Origin: Trinickia symbiotica
GTDB lineage: Bacteria; Pseudomonadota; Gammaproteobacteria; Burkholderiales; Burkholderiaceae
DNA length: 64,000 nt
Direction of reading: 5' to 3'
NCBI RefSeq assembly: GCF_002934455.1
Contig: NZ_PTIR01000018.1
Span: 1-64,000, forward strand
Part shown: positions 16,942-25,418 of the stretch, one piece after another
How positions within the stretch are numbered: position 1 is the stretch's first letter
How the letters are laid out: every line of letters begins with the position of its first letter
Program-made: the position numbers and the translations under genes
The notes under the pieces: model-generated
The model's input: the letters and a program-made list of their open reading frames with translations, nothing else
Databases searched by the model: none
Told to the model about the DNA's origin: nothing

Positions 16942-17243
16942 GATGTGACCTGCCGGAGCAGGCGTCGGGCGGGGTATCACCGCGTCGGCGCGGCGCTCCA
17001 GAATTTTGCTGCTCTTATGCGCTCTACTAGAGAGAAACGTCTGGCGGTCGCGTTTATTCCGTCCAACCGGCCGCGGGACCGCGCGCTGACTCAGCTTGCC
17101 TCCATGACGCGCAACACCGGTTGCCCGCCGACGTTCTTGTGGGGGAATAGGATCGGTGCATACGCGCATCCACGGCGACGACATGTGCACACAATCAGCC
17201 TTTCTCCAGTGAGCCTTCGTTTGCGGGTTGTTCGCGCCGCTGG
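16942..17243. other. Intergenic region upstream of the His-rich protein
   Basis: About 300 nt with no supported gene. The promoter of the minus-strand His-rich gene should lie here; no clear -35/-10 was found. Confidence 0.35.
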
Positions 17244-17411
17244 ATGCCGAAGGTATTACTATTCCAGGTTGCCGACTGGAGTTCCGATTTTCCGCCGGGC
17301 GGCAGGCAGCCGGGTGGCGTCGGGGCGTATACGGCGGCAGACGGTGACGACGTGCCGACAGCGCAACCTGATCCCACGGGCGGCAATGCGGCTGCGACGG
17401 AGCGCTATTGA
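17244..17411 (+). CDS. Possible small Pro/Gly-rich protein
   Basis: A 55-codon frame begins MPKVLLFQVADWSSDF and continues PPGGRQPGGVGAYTAADG, TAQPDPTGGNAAATERY. Composition is more protein-like than neighbouring shadow frames (balanced Asp, Pro, Gly, few Arg). There is no ribosome site and no known family. It stands alone in a gap, so it could be a relic or chance. Confidence 0.25.
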   Translation: MPKVLLFQVADWSSDFPPGGRQPGGVGAYTAADGDDVPTAQPDPTGGNAAATERY

Positions 17412-17554
17412 CTTAGGACTGCACCATCGCGGAAGGGAACCCGGACTTCGTGACGCAGGGCCGAGCGGTTGCCTTCGATGGTCACAAGGCGACCTGTGGC
17501 GCGACCGTACGATCGAGCGCGACGAATATTGGCAGTAGCTGAGGAAACAGTGCA

Positions 17555-17797
17555 TTAAGAAAGATCTGTCCGTTTGTCCTCACTAACGCCGCCTAGTGTC
17601 TTGTACCGGTTCTCGCGCCCTGGACGGGCATCAGCCGCAATCTGAGCGATGCCGCGAGCCTTCGCTACGTCCGCAATCGCACGCATGAGGAGATCTGGAT
17701 CTCCTTCCTTCTGCGCGGCATTGAGGTATTCCGCGATGATTTCCTCACTGTCGAGGTGCTCCGAGACGTCGAAGCGAGAGACCTGAACTTTGCTCAT
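17555..17797 (-). CDS. HigA/HI1420-type antitoxin, C-terminally truncated
   Basis: This encodes 80 residues with a good AAGGAG site before the ATG at 17797. MSKVQVSRFDVSEHLDSEEIIAEYLNAA and MRAIADVAKARGIAQIAADA match the probable addiction-module antidote family (downstream-antitoxin type). Members usually have about 95-105 residues with a complete HTH ending near TVMKVLKALGLKL. Here the frame stops after ENRYKTLGG...RTDLS, so the last helix is missing. The upstream toxin is also broken, so this is a decaying module. Confidence 0.75.
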   Translation of the reverse strand: MSKVQVSRFDVSEHLDSEEIIAEYLNAAQKEGDPDLLMRAIADVAKARGIAQIAADARPGRENRYKTLGGVSEDKRTDLS

Positions 17798-17985
17798 ATA
17801 CTTCTCCTTGCTGGCGGTGTATCCGTATAGCGTTCCATCGCCTGACTGTGTCCTTGATATCGGCTGCCCGCGTTCTCTTATCGCCGCCGCACAGCAACAT
17901 ATAAGTCTTGCGTCCATCGCGCGCGAAGTAGACGCGAAAGCCTTGGCGGACATCCGCAACGACGCCTGCGTATGGCGATCCTACC
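17745..17985 (-). pseudogene. Remnant of a RelE/HigB-type toxin (C-terminal half)
   Basis: In the minus-strand frame read from about 17985, the sequence VADVRQGFRVYFARDGRKT, YMLLCGGDKRTRAADI and KDTVRRW matches the C-terminal half of phage-derived Gp49/HigB-like toxins. The N-terminal half is absent, replaced by the 3' end of the FkbM gene. The frame has no start codon and reads on past the antitoxin ATG to a TGA at 17745, so the normal stop is also lost. It is a non-functional fragment next to its truncated antitoxin. Confidence 0.75.
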
Positions 17986-18838
17986 GGGCAATGAACGGGT
18001 GAGCGCTCGAATCCTTGATTTCGTCGCTGTCGATCACATTCATGCCCGATTCGCGCGGAAAGCAGATCATGTTGAACGACGATATGCCGGGATACAGGTT
18101 ATCGGCGTTGCCGCGAAAATTCTCGGGGTTGAATAGCGGCGTGACATGCCACCAAAGCCGATAGTCGAGCTCCCAAAGATGCTCGATGAGTGCGCCCGAA
18201 TTGTCGACGCGATCGTTTTCGACATAAATCGTCGGCCTGCTTCGCAGGATCGTTTCACGAGCGCCCGCCAGCACCTGCAATTCGAAACCCTCCACGTCGA
18301 TTTTCATGAGCTGAACGTCTTTGTTCTTCAGTATGTCGTCTAACCGGATGCAGGGAACCTCGATGTCGGCCGCCGAGACGTCCGCCTGCATCGATACAGA
18401 GCCGAAATTGCCGGGCTGATGATAGTCGGGGCGGGAGAATCCGAGCACACCGGGCTGCGCGCCGCACGCCATCGGCCATGCGAGCACATTTGGAACGGCA
18501 TTCAGCGCCAGATTCGCGCACAAGTTCTGGAATAGGAACGGTTGTGGCTCGAGCGCGATCAGGTCGGCGCCGGCCCCTCGTGCCGCCGCCGCTAACGGAA
18601 CGGTCTGACTGCCGATGTTCGCGCCGACCTCGACAACCGTCCGCGTGTCTTTGATCAGTTGAACAAGGAGCCGCGTCTCGAGTTCGGAGTATTCGCCATA
18701 GTCGATTAATGCGCGGCCGATATAAATGTCATGCCGGTTGACGAGCATAGGGCCGTGGCGCGTTTCGACGAGTAGATAAGGTTCGGCGAGTTGAATGATC
18801 ATGTTGGTGGCTTGGTCGGTTGGCGCGGAGTGCTGCAT
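17981..18838 (-). CDS. FkbM-family methyltransferase
   Basis: This encodes 285 residues. The SAM-binding motif TVVEVGANIGSQTVPLA (about residues 68-84), LIALEPQPFLFQNLCANLALN, and the family motif LMKIDVEGFELQVLAGA followed by PTIYVEN are all present. Such enzymes methylate sugars or other small molecules, often in polysaccharide clusters, but no such cluster is visible. The 3' end abuts and slightly overlaps the broken toxin fragment, suggesting a rearrangement at this end. An internal Met at residue 13 is an alternative start. Confidence 0.88.
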   Translation of the reverse strand: MQHSAPTDQATNMIIQLAEPYLLVETRHGPMLVNRHDIYIGRALIDYGEYSELETRLLVQLIKDTRTVVEVGANIGSQTVPLAAAARGAGADLIALEPQPFLFQNLCANLALNAVPNVLAWPMACGAQPGVLGFSRPDYHQPGNFGSVSMQADVSAADIEVPCIRLDDILKNKDVQLMKIDVEGFELQVLAGARETILRSRPTIYVENDRVDNSGALIEHLWELDYRLWWHVTPLFNPENFRGNADNLYPGISSFNMICFPRESGMNVIDSDEIKDSSAHPFIAR

Positions 18839-18927
18839 AGTACAAAACGGGTGACCGGCACGTGCTCGTGCAAACGCGCTACGCTGACAAGGTGTTTAGC
18901 CGTCAGCGGGCACTCGGGGTTTTTGCC

Positions 18928-19128
18928 ATGCAGCTCATTCTTTTGGTCAGCGGATTGATCCTTATCGCGGCCGGCCTCGGATGGCGCTGGCTCGCGCGTA
19001 TTCCCTTCGGGCATCTGCCAGGCGACATCCACATCGTTCGGCAGGGGTTCAGCTTTCACTTTCCGATCGTCACGTGCATCGTGATATCGATCGCACTATC
19101 GATTCTCATCTGGCTGCTTCGGCGGTAG
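18928..19128 (+). CDS. DUF2905 small membrane protein
   Basis: This encodes 66 residues with two membrane helices. The family signature GLGWRWLARIPFGHLPGDIHI followed by F-FHFPIVTCI is complete. The ATG at 18928 fits the usual length of the family; the upstream in-frame extension is not conserved-looking. Function is unknown. It is divergent to the FkbM gene and convergent with the next small gene. Confidence 0.88.
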   Translation: MQLILLVSGLILIAAGLGWRWLARIPFGHLPGDIHIVRQGFSFHFPIVTCIVISIALSILIWLLRR

Positions 19129-19172
19129 GCGATGAGCGAATGCCCACCGCGCTCAGCCCTCGCTCTCCGACT

Positions 19173-19547
19173 TCAGACCACCAGATTCGCGTCGCGCGCC
19201 AGTTGCCAACGGCCGTCCTCATTCTTGCGGACGACTGTAAGCGTATGGCCTGCACGCCGTATCGGCGCCGCACCGGGAGGCGCCACCGTCACATCCACAT
19301 AGTTGCGCATGAACGCCCAATCTCCCAGCACCTGAATCTCGATGATCTTGCTCGTACCCTCGATCTGCATGCCTTGCTGCCTCGTGGACATCTCTGCGAA
19401 TTGCGCTTTGCCGAACGGTTCGTGGCCGGGAAGCATGAACACTACGTCGTCGGCCACCAAACTAAGTATAGTTTCCGTATCGCCGGCCTTGCTCGCGGTC
19501 ATCCAGGCGTCCACCAGATCGCGAATTGCGCGTTCATCGTCGGTCAT
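19173..19547 (-). CDS. SnoaL-like / DUF4440 (SgcJ/EcaC) family protein
   Basis: This encodes 124 residues of the NTF2-like fold: MTDDERAIRDLVDAWMTASKAGD, VVFMLPGHEPFGK and LGDWAFMRNYVDV are typical. Proteins of this group bind small hydrophobic compounds, but catalytic roles are mostly unknown. It is a single gene whose end faces the DUF2905 gene. Confidence 0.85.
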   Translation of the reverse strand: MTDDERAIRDLVDAWMTASKAGDTETILSLVADDVVFMLPGHEPFGKAQFAEMSTRQQGMQIEGTSKIIEIQVLGDWAFMRNYVDVTVAPPGAAPIRRAGHTLTVVRKNEDGRWQLARDANLVV

Positions 19548-19636
19548 GACGGGCTCCTTGTCGTCGCTGCCTTAACGGATCGATTGTAGCAACGGCATGA
19601 CGCTCGCCGCAGTCGCTATGGCCTGCGCGCAGCCAC

Positions 19637-20548
19637 TCATGTCCCCGTCATCGCCTGTGCCAACTGCTTCCAGAGATGATCGGCGGCCGGCGACAACCGT
19701 CGCGTACTGCGCGTCATGAGCTGACTGCGGAAATTCCGCGCGATGGGGTGATCGAGCGGCACGGCAACGAGCTGAGCCTGCTCGATGCGCCGGCGCGCAG
19801 CCGCGGCGGACATGAACGCCACCCCCAGTCCAGCCGCAGCCAAGGCCTGCGCGGCGGAAAAGAGGTCGCAGCGATACGCGGGCACAAGCGTCAATCCCTC
19901 GGCGTCGAGCATCGTCTGCATATGCTCCTGCACCGTGAAGTGACTTGCCATGAAGATGAGGCGATATTGCGCCAATGCGGCTAGCGGCACCTTGCTCAAC
20001 GCAGCGATCGGATGGTCCGGTGTGGCGACTGCGCATAGTGGACCCAAAGCGAATGTGCGGATCTTGCAGCCTGGTTCGCGACCGGCGTCCACGCAAAGGC
20101 CGATATCGACTTCGTCGTTGCGCACCATTGCGACGATCGCCGGTGTGGTGCCCGACCGGATATCGATCGTGATATGTGGATGCTTGACGCTGAATCGACG
20201 CAACGCGCCCGTGATGAATCCTTCGACGAACCCTTCGCCGACGCCGACGGCGATGCGCCCGCGCTCCAGGTTCCGGTACTCGTCGAGTTGCACGCGCAAT
20301 TGGCGAATGCGCCGCGCTTGCTCGCGATGAAACTCGACGAGCATGCGGCCGACTTCGGTCACGTTCACGGAGCGGCCTTGCCGGGCGAGCAATGGCATTC
20401 GCAACGTTCGTTCGAGCATCGCAATCTGTCGGCTGACGACCGAAGCGTTGACGCCGAGCGCGTCCGCCGCGGCGCGTACGCCGCCATGGGTCGCCACCTC
20501 ATGCAGATAAGCGACCGCCCGAGAGTCCAAGGGGTCCTTGTTGATCAT
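19637..20548 (-). CDS. LysR-family transcriptional regulator, divergent to amidohydrolase
   Basis: This encodes 303 residues. The N-terminal HTH (about 8-65) reads RAVAYLHEVATHGGVRAAADALGVNASVVSRQIAMLERTL; the effector domain (about 92-295) contains the usual GRIAVGVGEGF start. It is transcribed away from the M20 hydrolase-transporter pair with a palindrome between them (20567-20583), the standard arrangement in which a LysR protein controls the divergent catabolic genes. The ligand is probably the substrate or product of that hydrolase. Confidence 0.92.
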   Translation of the reverse strand: MINKDPLDSRAVAYLHEVATHGGVRAAADALGVNASVVSRQIAMLERTLRMPLLARQGRSVNVTEVGRMLVEFHREQARRIRQLRVQLDEYRNLERGRIAVGVGEGFVEGFITGALRRFSVKHPHITIDIRSGTTPAIVAMVRNDEVDIGLCVDAGREPGCKIRTFALGPLCAVATPDHPIAALSKVPLAALAQYRLIFMASHFTVQEHMQTMLDAEGLTLVPAYRCDLFSAAQALAAAGLGVAFMSAAAARRRIEQAQLVAVPLDHPIARNFRSQLMTRSTRRLSPAADHLWKQLAQAMTGT

Positions 20549-20566
20549 GGATTTCGCCCCTCTTTC

Positions 20567-20583
20567 GTTGACCTAAAGTCAAC
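20567..20583. promoter_or_regulatory. LysR-type operator palindrome
   Basis: GTTGAC and GTCAAC form a perfect inverted repeat separated by 5 nt (CTAAA). It contains a T-N11-A core, the general LysR box. It sits 19 nt upstream of the lysR start and 83 nt upstream of the hydrolase start, where an activator/autorepressor site is expected. Confidence 0.7.
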
Positions 20584-20665
20584 ATTCTTGCACGGGCAGA
20601 TGCATTTCAGCGGAAATTTGGTGGTGCAATACTCGGCCCATTGCGTCAAAACGGATACTCATACG

Positions 20666-21871
20666 ATGGACCATCAAGCCGAGCCTTCTCGCGTCGCCGA
20701 ACTTGAACTCGAAGCGTTCGGCGAAGAGCTGAAAGCAATTCGCCATCACATTCATCAGCACCCCGAACTTTCGTTCGAGGAGGCCGACACTGCGGCATTT
20801 GTTGCCGCTAAGCTGGAAGAATGGGGCTATGCAGTAACCAGAAATATCGGCGGCCACGGGCTGGTAGGCACGTTGAAAGAGGGTGCCAGTAATCGATCGA
20901 TCGGCATCCGTGCCGATATGGACGCGCTGCCGATTCGTGAGCTTACGGGCCTGCCCTACGCAAGCAAGCACGATGGAAAGATGCATGCGTGCGGCCACGA
21001 CGGTCATACCACGGTGCTGCTCGGCGCGGCCCGCCAGCTCGCCCGTACGCGCCGATTCGACGGCACGATCCATCTGATCTTCCAACCGGCCGAAGAGGCC
21101 GGCTCGAACAGTGGCGCGGAACGCATGATTGCCGACGGTCTCTTCGAGCGATTCGACTGCGACGCGATCTTCGGCCTTCACAATCATCCCGGCGTGCCGA
21201 CGGGCACGTTTCTCTTTCGCCCGGGCCCATTCATGGCCGCTTGCGATACCGTGAAGATCACGATTCACGGCAAAGGCGGTCACGCGGCGCGCCCCCATCT
21301 CAGCGTCGATCCGATCGTGATCGCGAGCAGCCTCGTGATGGCGCTGCAAACGATCGTCTCGCGCAATGTCGACCCCACGGAAACGGCCGTGGTCACCGTA
21401 GGGTCGATGCATGCAGGGCACGTCGCGAACGTCATTCCAGATCGGGCGACGCTCGAGTTGAGCGTGCGCTCGTTCAACGACGAAGTGAGGCAAAAGCTCG
21501 AAGCGCGTATCCGGACATTGGCCGAAGGCCATGTCGCGGCGTACGGCGGGAAGGTGGAAATCGAAGTGCTGCGCGGCTATCCCGTTCTCGTCAACAGCGA
21601 AGCGGAAACTGAGTTCGCGCGTCAGGTCGCTGTCGAGCTCGTGGGAGAGCGCAATGTCGTTTCGCCTTTCCCGGCGATCGCGGGCAGTGAAGATTTCGCC
21701 TACTTCCTGCAGAAAAAGCCGGGCTGCTTTTTGCGCATTGGTAACGGCGCCCACGCGCCGATGCTGCATAACGCGCACTACGACTTCGCCGATGACAATC
21801 TGACGATCGGCGCTGCCTTCTGGACTCGACTCGTGGAGCGCTACCTTCCGCTGAAGGGGGCTGCCGCTTGA
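20666..21871 (+). CDS. M20-family amidohydrolase (hippurate/N-acyl-amino-acid hydrolase type)
   Basis: This encodes 401 residues. Metal-binding motifs of the M20D group are clear: MHACGHDGHTT, PAEEAGSNSGA and FGLHNHP, the dimerisation-lid stretch HGKGGHAARPHLSVDPI, and GSEDFAYFL near the C-terminus. The ATG at 20666 gives the normal family length; the 164-codon in-frame extension runs back over the divergent lysR gene and is a shadow. It hydrolyses N-acylated or amidated amino acids. The MHS transporter 51 nt downstream is probably its substrate importer. Confidence 0.93.
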   Translation: MDHQAEPSRVAELELEAFGEELKAIRHHIHQHPELSFEEADTAAFVAAKLEEWGYAVTRNIGGHGLVGTLKEGASNRSIGIRADMDALPIRELTGLPYASKHDGKMHACGHDGHTTVLLGAARQLARTRRFDGTIHLIFQPAEEAGSNSGAERMIADGLFERFDCDAIFGLHNHPGVPTGTFLFRPGPFMAACDTVKITIHGKGGHAARPHLSVDPIVIASSLVMALQTIVSRNVDPTETAVVTVGSMHAGHVANVIPDRATLELSVRSFNDEVRQKLEARIRTLAEGHVAAYGGKVEIEVLRGYPVLVNSEAETEFARQVAVELVGERNVVSPFPAIAGSEDFAYFLQKKPGCFLRIGNGAHAPMLHNAHYDFADDNLTIGAAFWTRLVERYLPLKGAAA

Positions 21872-21922
21872 CGGCGGCATCCGATCGACAAAGCCGCACT
21901 AACAATAAGCAGGGAGATCAAC

Positions 21923-23260
21923 TTGAAACCACATGCTCAGGAACCATCGCAGGAATATGACGCGCAGACGCGAACGGCCGGCTTCGTCGAACCATCGGGC
22001 AGCGGACGTTCACGAGCGGCTTCTGCGCCCAAAATTGTCGTGGCCGCCGTTATCGGCAATTTGCTCGAATTCTTCGATTTCACCGTCTACAGCTACTTTG
22101 CACTGACGATCGGTAAGCTGTTTTTTCCTGCGCAAAACGCGGTCACCTCGACGCTGCTTTCGTTCGCGGTTTTTGCAGTGGGCTTTCTGATGCGACCGTT
22201 GGGCGGGATCGTCATCGGTCGCTATGCCGACCGCGCCGGCCGGCGCCCGGCGCTGACGTTGACGATCGCATTGATGGCACTCGGCGCGGCCATCATCGGC
22301 TGTGCGCCGACGTACGCGCAGATCGGCATCGCGGCGCCGGTGCTCATCGTCGTCGCTCGTTTGACGCAGGGCTTTGCGCAAGGCGGCGAATTCGGCGCGG
22401 CGACGGCCACGCTCCTCGAAACCGGCGATGACCGCAGCCGCGGGTTTCGCGCGAGTTGGCAGCTCGCCAGCCAAGGCGCGGCCGCGCTCTTGGGCTCGGG
22501 TACCGCCGCGCTGCTTTCCTTTTTGCTCGACGACGCCCAATTGCATAGCTGGGGTTGGCGCATCCCGTTCCTGATGGGTACATTGATCGCCCCGGTCGGC
22601 ATCTATCTCCGGAGGCACATCGCGGAGGAGCCGTCGTCAGCCGACGCAGGCGTGCGCCATTGGCGGGCGGTCGATGTTCGCAACTGGTTCCTCGTGATCT
22701 TCGCCATCATGGGGATGTCGGTGGCGTCCTACTTGCTGATGTACTACCTGCCGACCTATTGCATTCAGTACCTGAAGCTTCCCGCCAAATTGTCGATGCT
22801 GGTCGGCGTCGGCGCGAGCCTCACGTCGCTTGTCATGTGTCCGCTCTATGGCGCATGGTCGGATCGCCTCGGCCGGCGCAAGCCGCTCACCGTGATCGGC
22901 CGTATCGCGCTGCTTGTGCTCATCTATCCGGCGTTCTGGGGCATGAATCATTTCACGACGCTGCCCGCGGTGCTCGCGATGATGTTCGTGCTGATGCTCT
23001 GCTATACGATGGGCTCGGCGCCGGCTTATGCGCTGATGCCGGAGAGCTTTCCGAAAGCGATTCGCGCGGGCTTCATGTCGAGCGCGTATGCGATCTCCGT
23101 TTCGCTCTTCGGCGGAACATCGCAGCTCGTGGCGGGTTGGCTGATCCGAGTTTCCGGCAACGTCATGGCGCCCGCCTGGTACATGATGATCTGCGTCGTT
23201 ATTTCGCTGATAGCGGTGTCGCTTTTCGAAGAAACGGGTGGCAAGGCGCTGAAGGGGTAG
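21923..23260 (+). CDS. MFS transporter, metabolite:H+ symporter (MHS) family
   Basis: This encodes 445 residues from a TTG start preceded by AGGGAG. Twelve membrane helices are apparent. Signatures include VVAAVIGNLLEFFDFTVYSYFA, FLMRPLGGIVIGRYADRAGRR (loop 2-3) and GFAQGGEFGAATATLLE, as in ShiA/ProP/KgtP relatives. Substrates of the family are organic acids, betaines and aromatic acids. It is in an operon with the M20 hydrolase, so an N-acyl or amide compound or its acid is a reasonable inferred substrate. Confidence 0.92.
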   Translation: MKPHAQEPSQEYDAQTRTAGFVEPSGSGRSRAASAPKIVVAAVIGNLLEFFDFTVYSYFALTIGKLFFPAQNAVTSTLLSFAVFAVGFLMRPLGGIVIGRYADRAGRRPALTLTIALMALGAAIIGCAPTYAQIGIAAPVLIVVARLTQGFAQGGEFGAATATLLETGDDRSRGFRASWQLASQGAAALLGSGTAALLSFLLDDAQLHSWGWRIPFLMGTLIAPVGIYLRRHIAEEPSSADAGVRHWRAVDVRNWFLVIFAIMGMSVASYLLMYYLPTYCIQYLKLPAKLSMLVGVGASLTSLVMCPLYGAWSDRLGRRKPLTVIGRIALLVLIYPAFWGMNHFTTLPAVLAMMFVLMLCYTMGSAPAYALMPESFPKAIRAGFMSSAYAISVSLFGGTSQLVAGWLIRVSGNVMAPAWYMMICVVISLIAVSLFEETGGKALKG

Positions 23261-23428
23261 TGCGGCCGGCCGCGGCCGGCGTCGCGCGCGCGGTGTCACC
23301 GCGGCGCTGCCGGCTTAGTGCAGGCGGCAACATTCCCGCGCCAAAATGCTCGCTCGTTAGGTGAACTGACCATTGGGGCCATGTCATAATTGGCGCCATT
23401 GTCCGCGGTTCACTCCTGCGCTCTGATC

Positions 23429-23869
23429 ATGTTCGCGCGCACTCATTCGAAAATTGGCAGCCTGATCGGATTGTTCGCGATCCTGATGGCGACGCTCGCG
23501 CCGACGATCTCGCATATCGTCGCCGCGAGCCGCCGCGCGGATACGGCTTGCGCCGTGCATTCGATGCATATGCAGTCGATGGGGCCGATGCACGATATGG
23601 CCAGGATGCACATGGCGCATATGATGCACATGATGCACGAGAGCAACGTTTGCACGAACGATTCGACGCCACATTCGGCAACGACTCATGGCGACGACTG
23701 CGGCTACTGCAGCCTTTTCGCGCATACGCCCGCGGTACCGACGATACCCATTCCTTTCTCCGCCATCGCGTGGGCCATCGAACAGTGCAAGGCGGTGAGC
23801 TTCGAAAGCATTCGCCGACATGAGCCGCTCACGTCTTCGCAACCGCGCGCACCTCCTGCTTCGTCCTGA
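23429..23869 (+). CDS. DUF2946 protein with Met/His-rich segment
   Basis: This encodes 146 residues. A hydrophobic N-terminal segment (about 10-32, IGSLIGLFAILMATLAPTIS) is followed by a Met/His cluster (SMHMQSMGPMHDMARM, HMAHMMHMMHES) and a Cys-containing core (DDCGYCSLFAHTP) typical of DUF2946. The start at 23429 places the signal-like helix near the N-terminus; an upstream in-frame start at 23390 is possible. Met/His clusters suggest copper(I) binding. The next genes are an outer-membrane protein and copC, so a periplasmic copper-handling set is inferred. Confidence 0.82.
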   Translation: MFARTHSKIGSLIGLFAILMATLAPTISHIVAASRRADTACAVHSMHMQSMGPMHDMARMHMAHMMHMMHESNVCTNDSTPHSATTHGDDCGYCSLFAHTPAVPTIPIPFSAIAWAIEQCKAVSFESIRRHEPLTSSQPRAPPASS

Positions 23870-23978
23870 TTCCAGTCGTTAATCGATACCTGCCTGCGTC
23901 TGACGCGAGGCAGCGGCAATCTCGCGCCCGAGCGCGGACGCGGGATGGCATTGGCACGACTCAACAAGGACGACAACC

Positions 23979-24869
23979 ATGACAAGCATTGAAAAACGCG
24001 GCGCTAAATCGCCGCTGAGTGCGCTTGCCCTCTACGCAGCGATTGTCTCGCTTCTTACGCCTTCCGCGGCAACCGCGCACGCCGTCGCGGGCGATCGCAT
24101 CTTCCCCTCGACGATGGCGGTGGACGATCCGGGCGTCGGTGACGAGGCCAACCTCGAGTATGGTCACGTACGCGTTCCGGGCGACAACGGCGATCAAAGT
24201 ATCAATACGTTCAGCTTCGAGTACGACAAGCTGGTCACTTCGAGGCTTGCCGTTTCCGTCGACGGCGTCTACGTCATGCAGAACAATCCGACGGCGCGCG
24301 GCTGGGACAACTTCGGCGTCGGCGTGAAATATCTGCTATACGTCAGCGAGCGCCACGAGTTCATGACGTCGGTGGGTGTGCATGCCGAACTCGGAGGCAC
24401 GGGCAGCAAAGCGATCGCCAGTAGTTTCTCGACGATTTCCCCGACGATCTATATGGGCAAGGGTCTGGGCGACTTGCCTGATTCGCTGGCCTACCTGCGC
24501 CCGATCGCCGTGACCGCCGAGGCCGCGCCCGCGTTGACGACAGGGGCGGGGCAGCCCAACGCTTTCAATTACGGCTTCACCTTGCAATACAGCCTGCCGT
24601 ATTTGCAGCAGCACGTGCGCGACATTGGATTGCGCGGGCCTTTCGCGAACCTCGTACCGATCGTCGAGGTTCCGCTTTCGCGCAGTCAGGGGCAGACCAC
24701 GGGCACAATCGATCCGGGCGTCATCTGGATCAACCGATATGGGCAATTCGGCGTCGAGGCTCAGATACCGATCAACAGCGCCAGCGGTTCGCGTGTCGGC
24801 ATTCTCGTGCAAGCGCACATCTTCTTCGACGATCTGTTGCCGACTTCTCTCGGCAAGCCGCTTTTTTAG
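23979..24869 (+). CDS. Predicted outer-membrane or periplasmic beta-rich protein of the copper cluster
   Basis: This encodes 296 residues with a signal peptide (cleavage probably after PSAATA-HA). The mature protein alternates short beta-strand-like stretches (SINTFSFEYDKLVTSRLAVSVDGVYVM, FNYGFTLQYSLPYLQQHV, GQFGVEAQIPINS) and ends in an aromatic residue (KPLF), fitting a small beta-barrel. An AAGGA site lies 10 nt before the ATG. It lies 22 nt upstream of copC and is likely in the same operon. No specific family name can be given with confidence. Confidence 0.75.
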   Translation: MTSIEKRGAKSPLSALALYAAIVSLLTPSAATAHAVAGDRIFPSTMAVDDPGVGDEANLEYGHVRVPGDNGDQSINTFSFEYDKLVTSRLAVSVDGVYVMQNNPTARGWDNFGVGVKYLLYVSERHEFMTSVGVHAELGGTGSKAIASSFSTISPTIYMGKGLGDLPDSLAYLRPIAVTAEAAPALTTGAGQPNAFNYGFTLQYSLPYLQQHVRDIGLRGPFANLVPIVEVPLSRSQGQTTGTIDPGVIWINRYGQFGVEAQIPINSASGSRVGILVQAHIFFDDLLPTSLGKPLF

Positions 24870-24891
24870 TAACTGAATCGAGGCAATCGCA

Positions 24892-25275
24892 ATGAAACTG
24901 ATGAACGATGCGCGCTTGGGCTATGTCCGAAAACTGACGGTTTTCGCGGTCACGGCATTCGTTACGGGGACAGCCCTGGCGCATGTATTCCCGAAGACGC
25001 AGGAGCCGGGCGCCGGTGCGACCGTGGCGTCGCCGCCGCAGGTGCGAATCACTTTCGACGGTCCGCTCGAGCCGACGTTCTCGTCGCTCAGCGTGACCGA
25101 TGCGAAAGGCAACACGGTCAGTGCCGGAAAGGCCAAGGTCGACAGCGAGCACCCGGCGGTGATGTCGGTCGCGTTGCCCGCTCTGCCGGCCGGGCACTAC
25201 ACGGTACATTGGGTCGCAGTGGCCGACGACGGTCATCGCACGCACGGCGAATATGCGTTCGACGTAAAGCGTTGA
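24892..25275 (+). CDS. copC: CopC-domain periplasmic copper protein
   Basis: This encodes 127 residues. The signal peptide ends TALA, leaving His 1 at the mature N-terminus (HVFPKTQEPGAGA), which with the Asp/His near the C-terminus (VADDGHRTHGEYAFDV) forms the Cu(II) site of CopC proteins. The Met-rich Cu(I) loop of plasmid-type CopC is missing. It binds copper in the periplasm, for delivery or sequestration. No copD follows; the next gene is a glutathione transferase. Confidence 0.92.
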   Translation: MKLMNDARLGYVRKLTVFAVTAFVTGTALAHVFPKTQEPGAGATVASPPQVRITFDGPLEPTFSSLSVTDAKGNTVSAGKAKVDSEHPAVMSVALPALPAGHYTVHWVAVADDGHRTHGEYAFDVKR

Positions 25276-25418
25276 GCTGGATTGCTATCCAACCGCGGCC
25301 GGCGGATCGGGGCAGCCTTAGGCCAATGCTCTCGGCGTGCCGCGGCGCACCGCGCTTTACCTCCGCACCACAATGTTGCACGATGGAGCCTTTCGAATTG
25401 CGGTGAACCGAGTCAACA

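Noticed and set aside
20174-20665. Extended N-terminus of the M20 hydrolase
   Set aside because: The extra 164 codons run back over the divergent LysR gene and its operator; the family starts near 20666.
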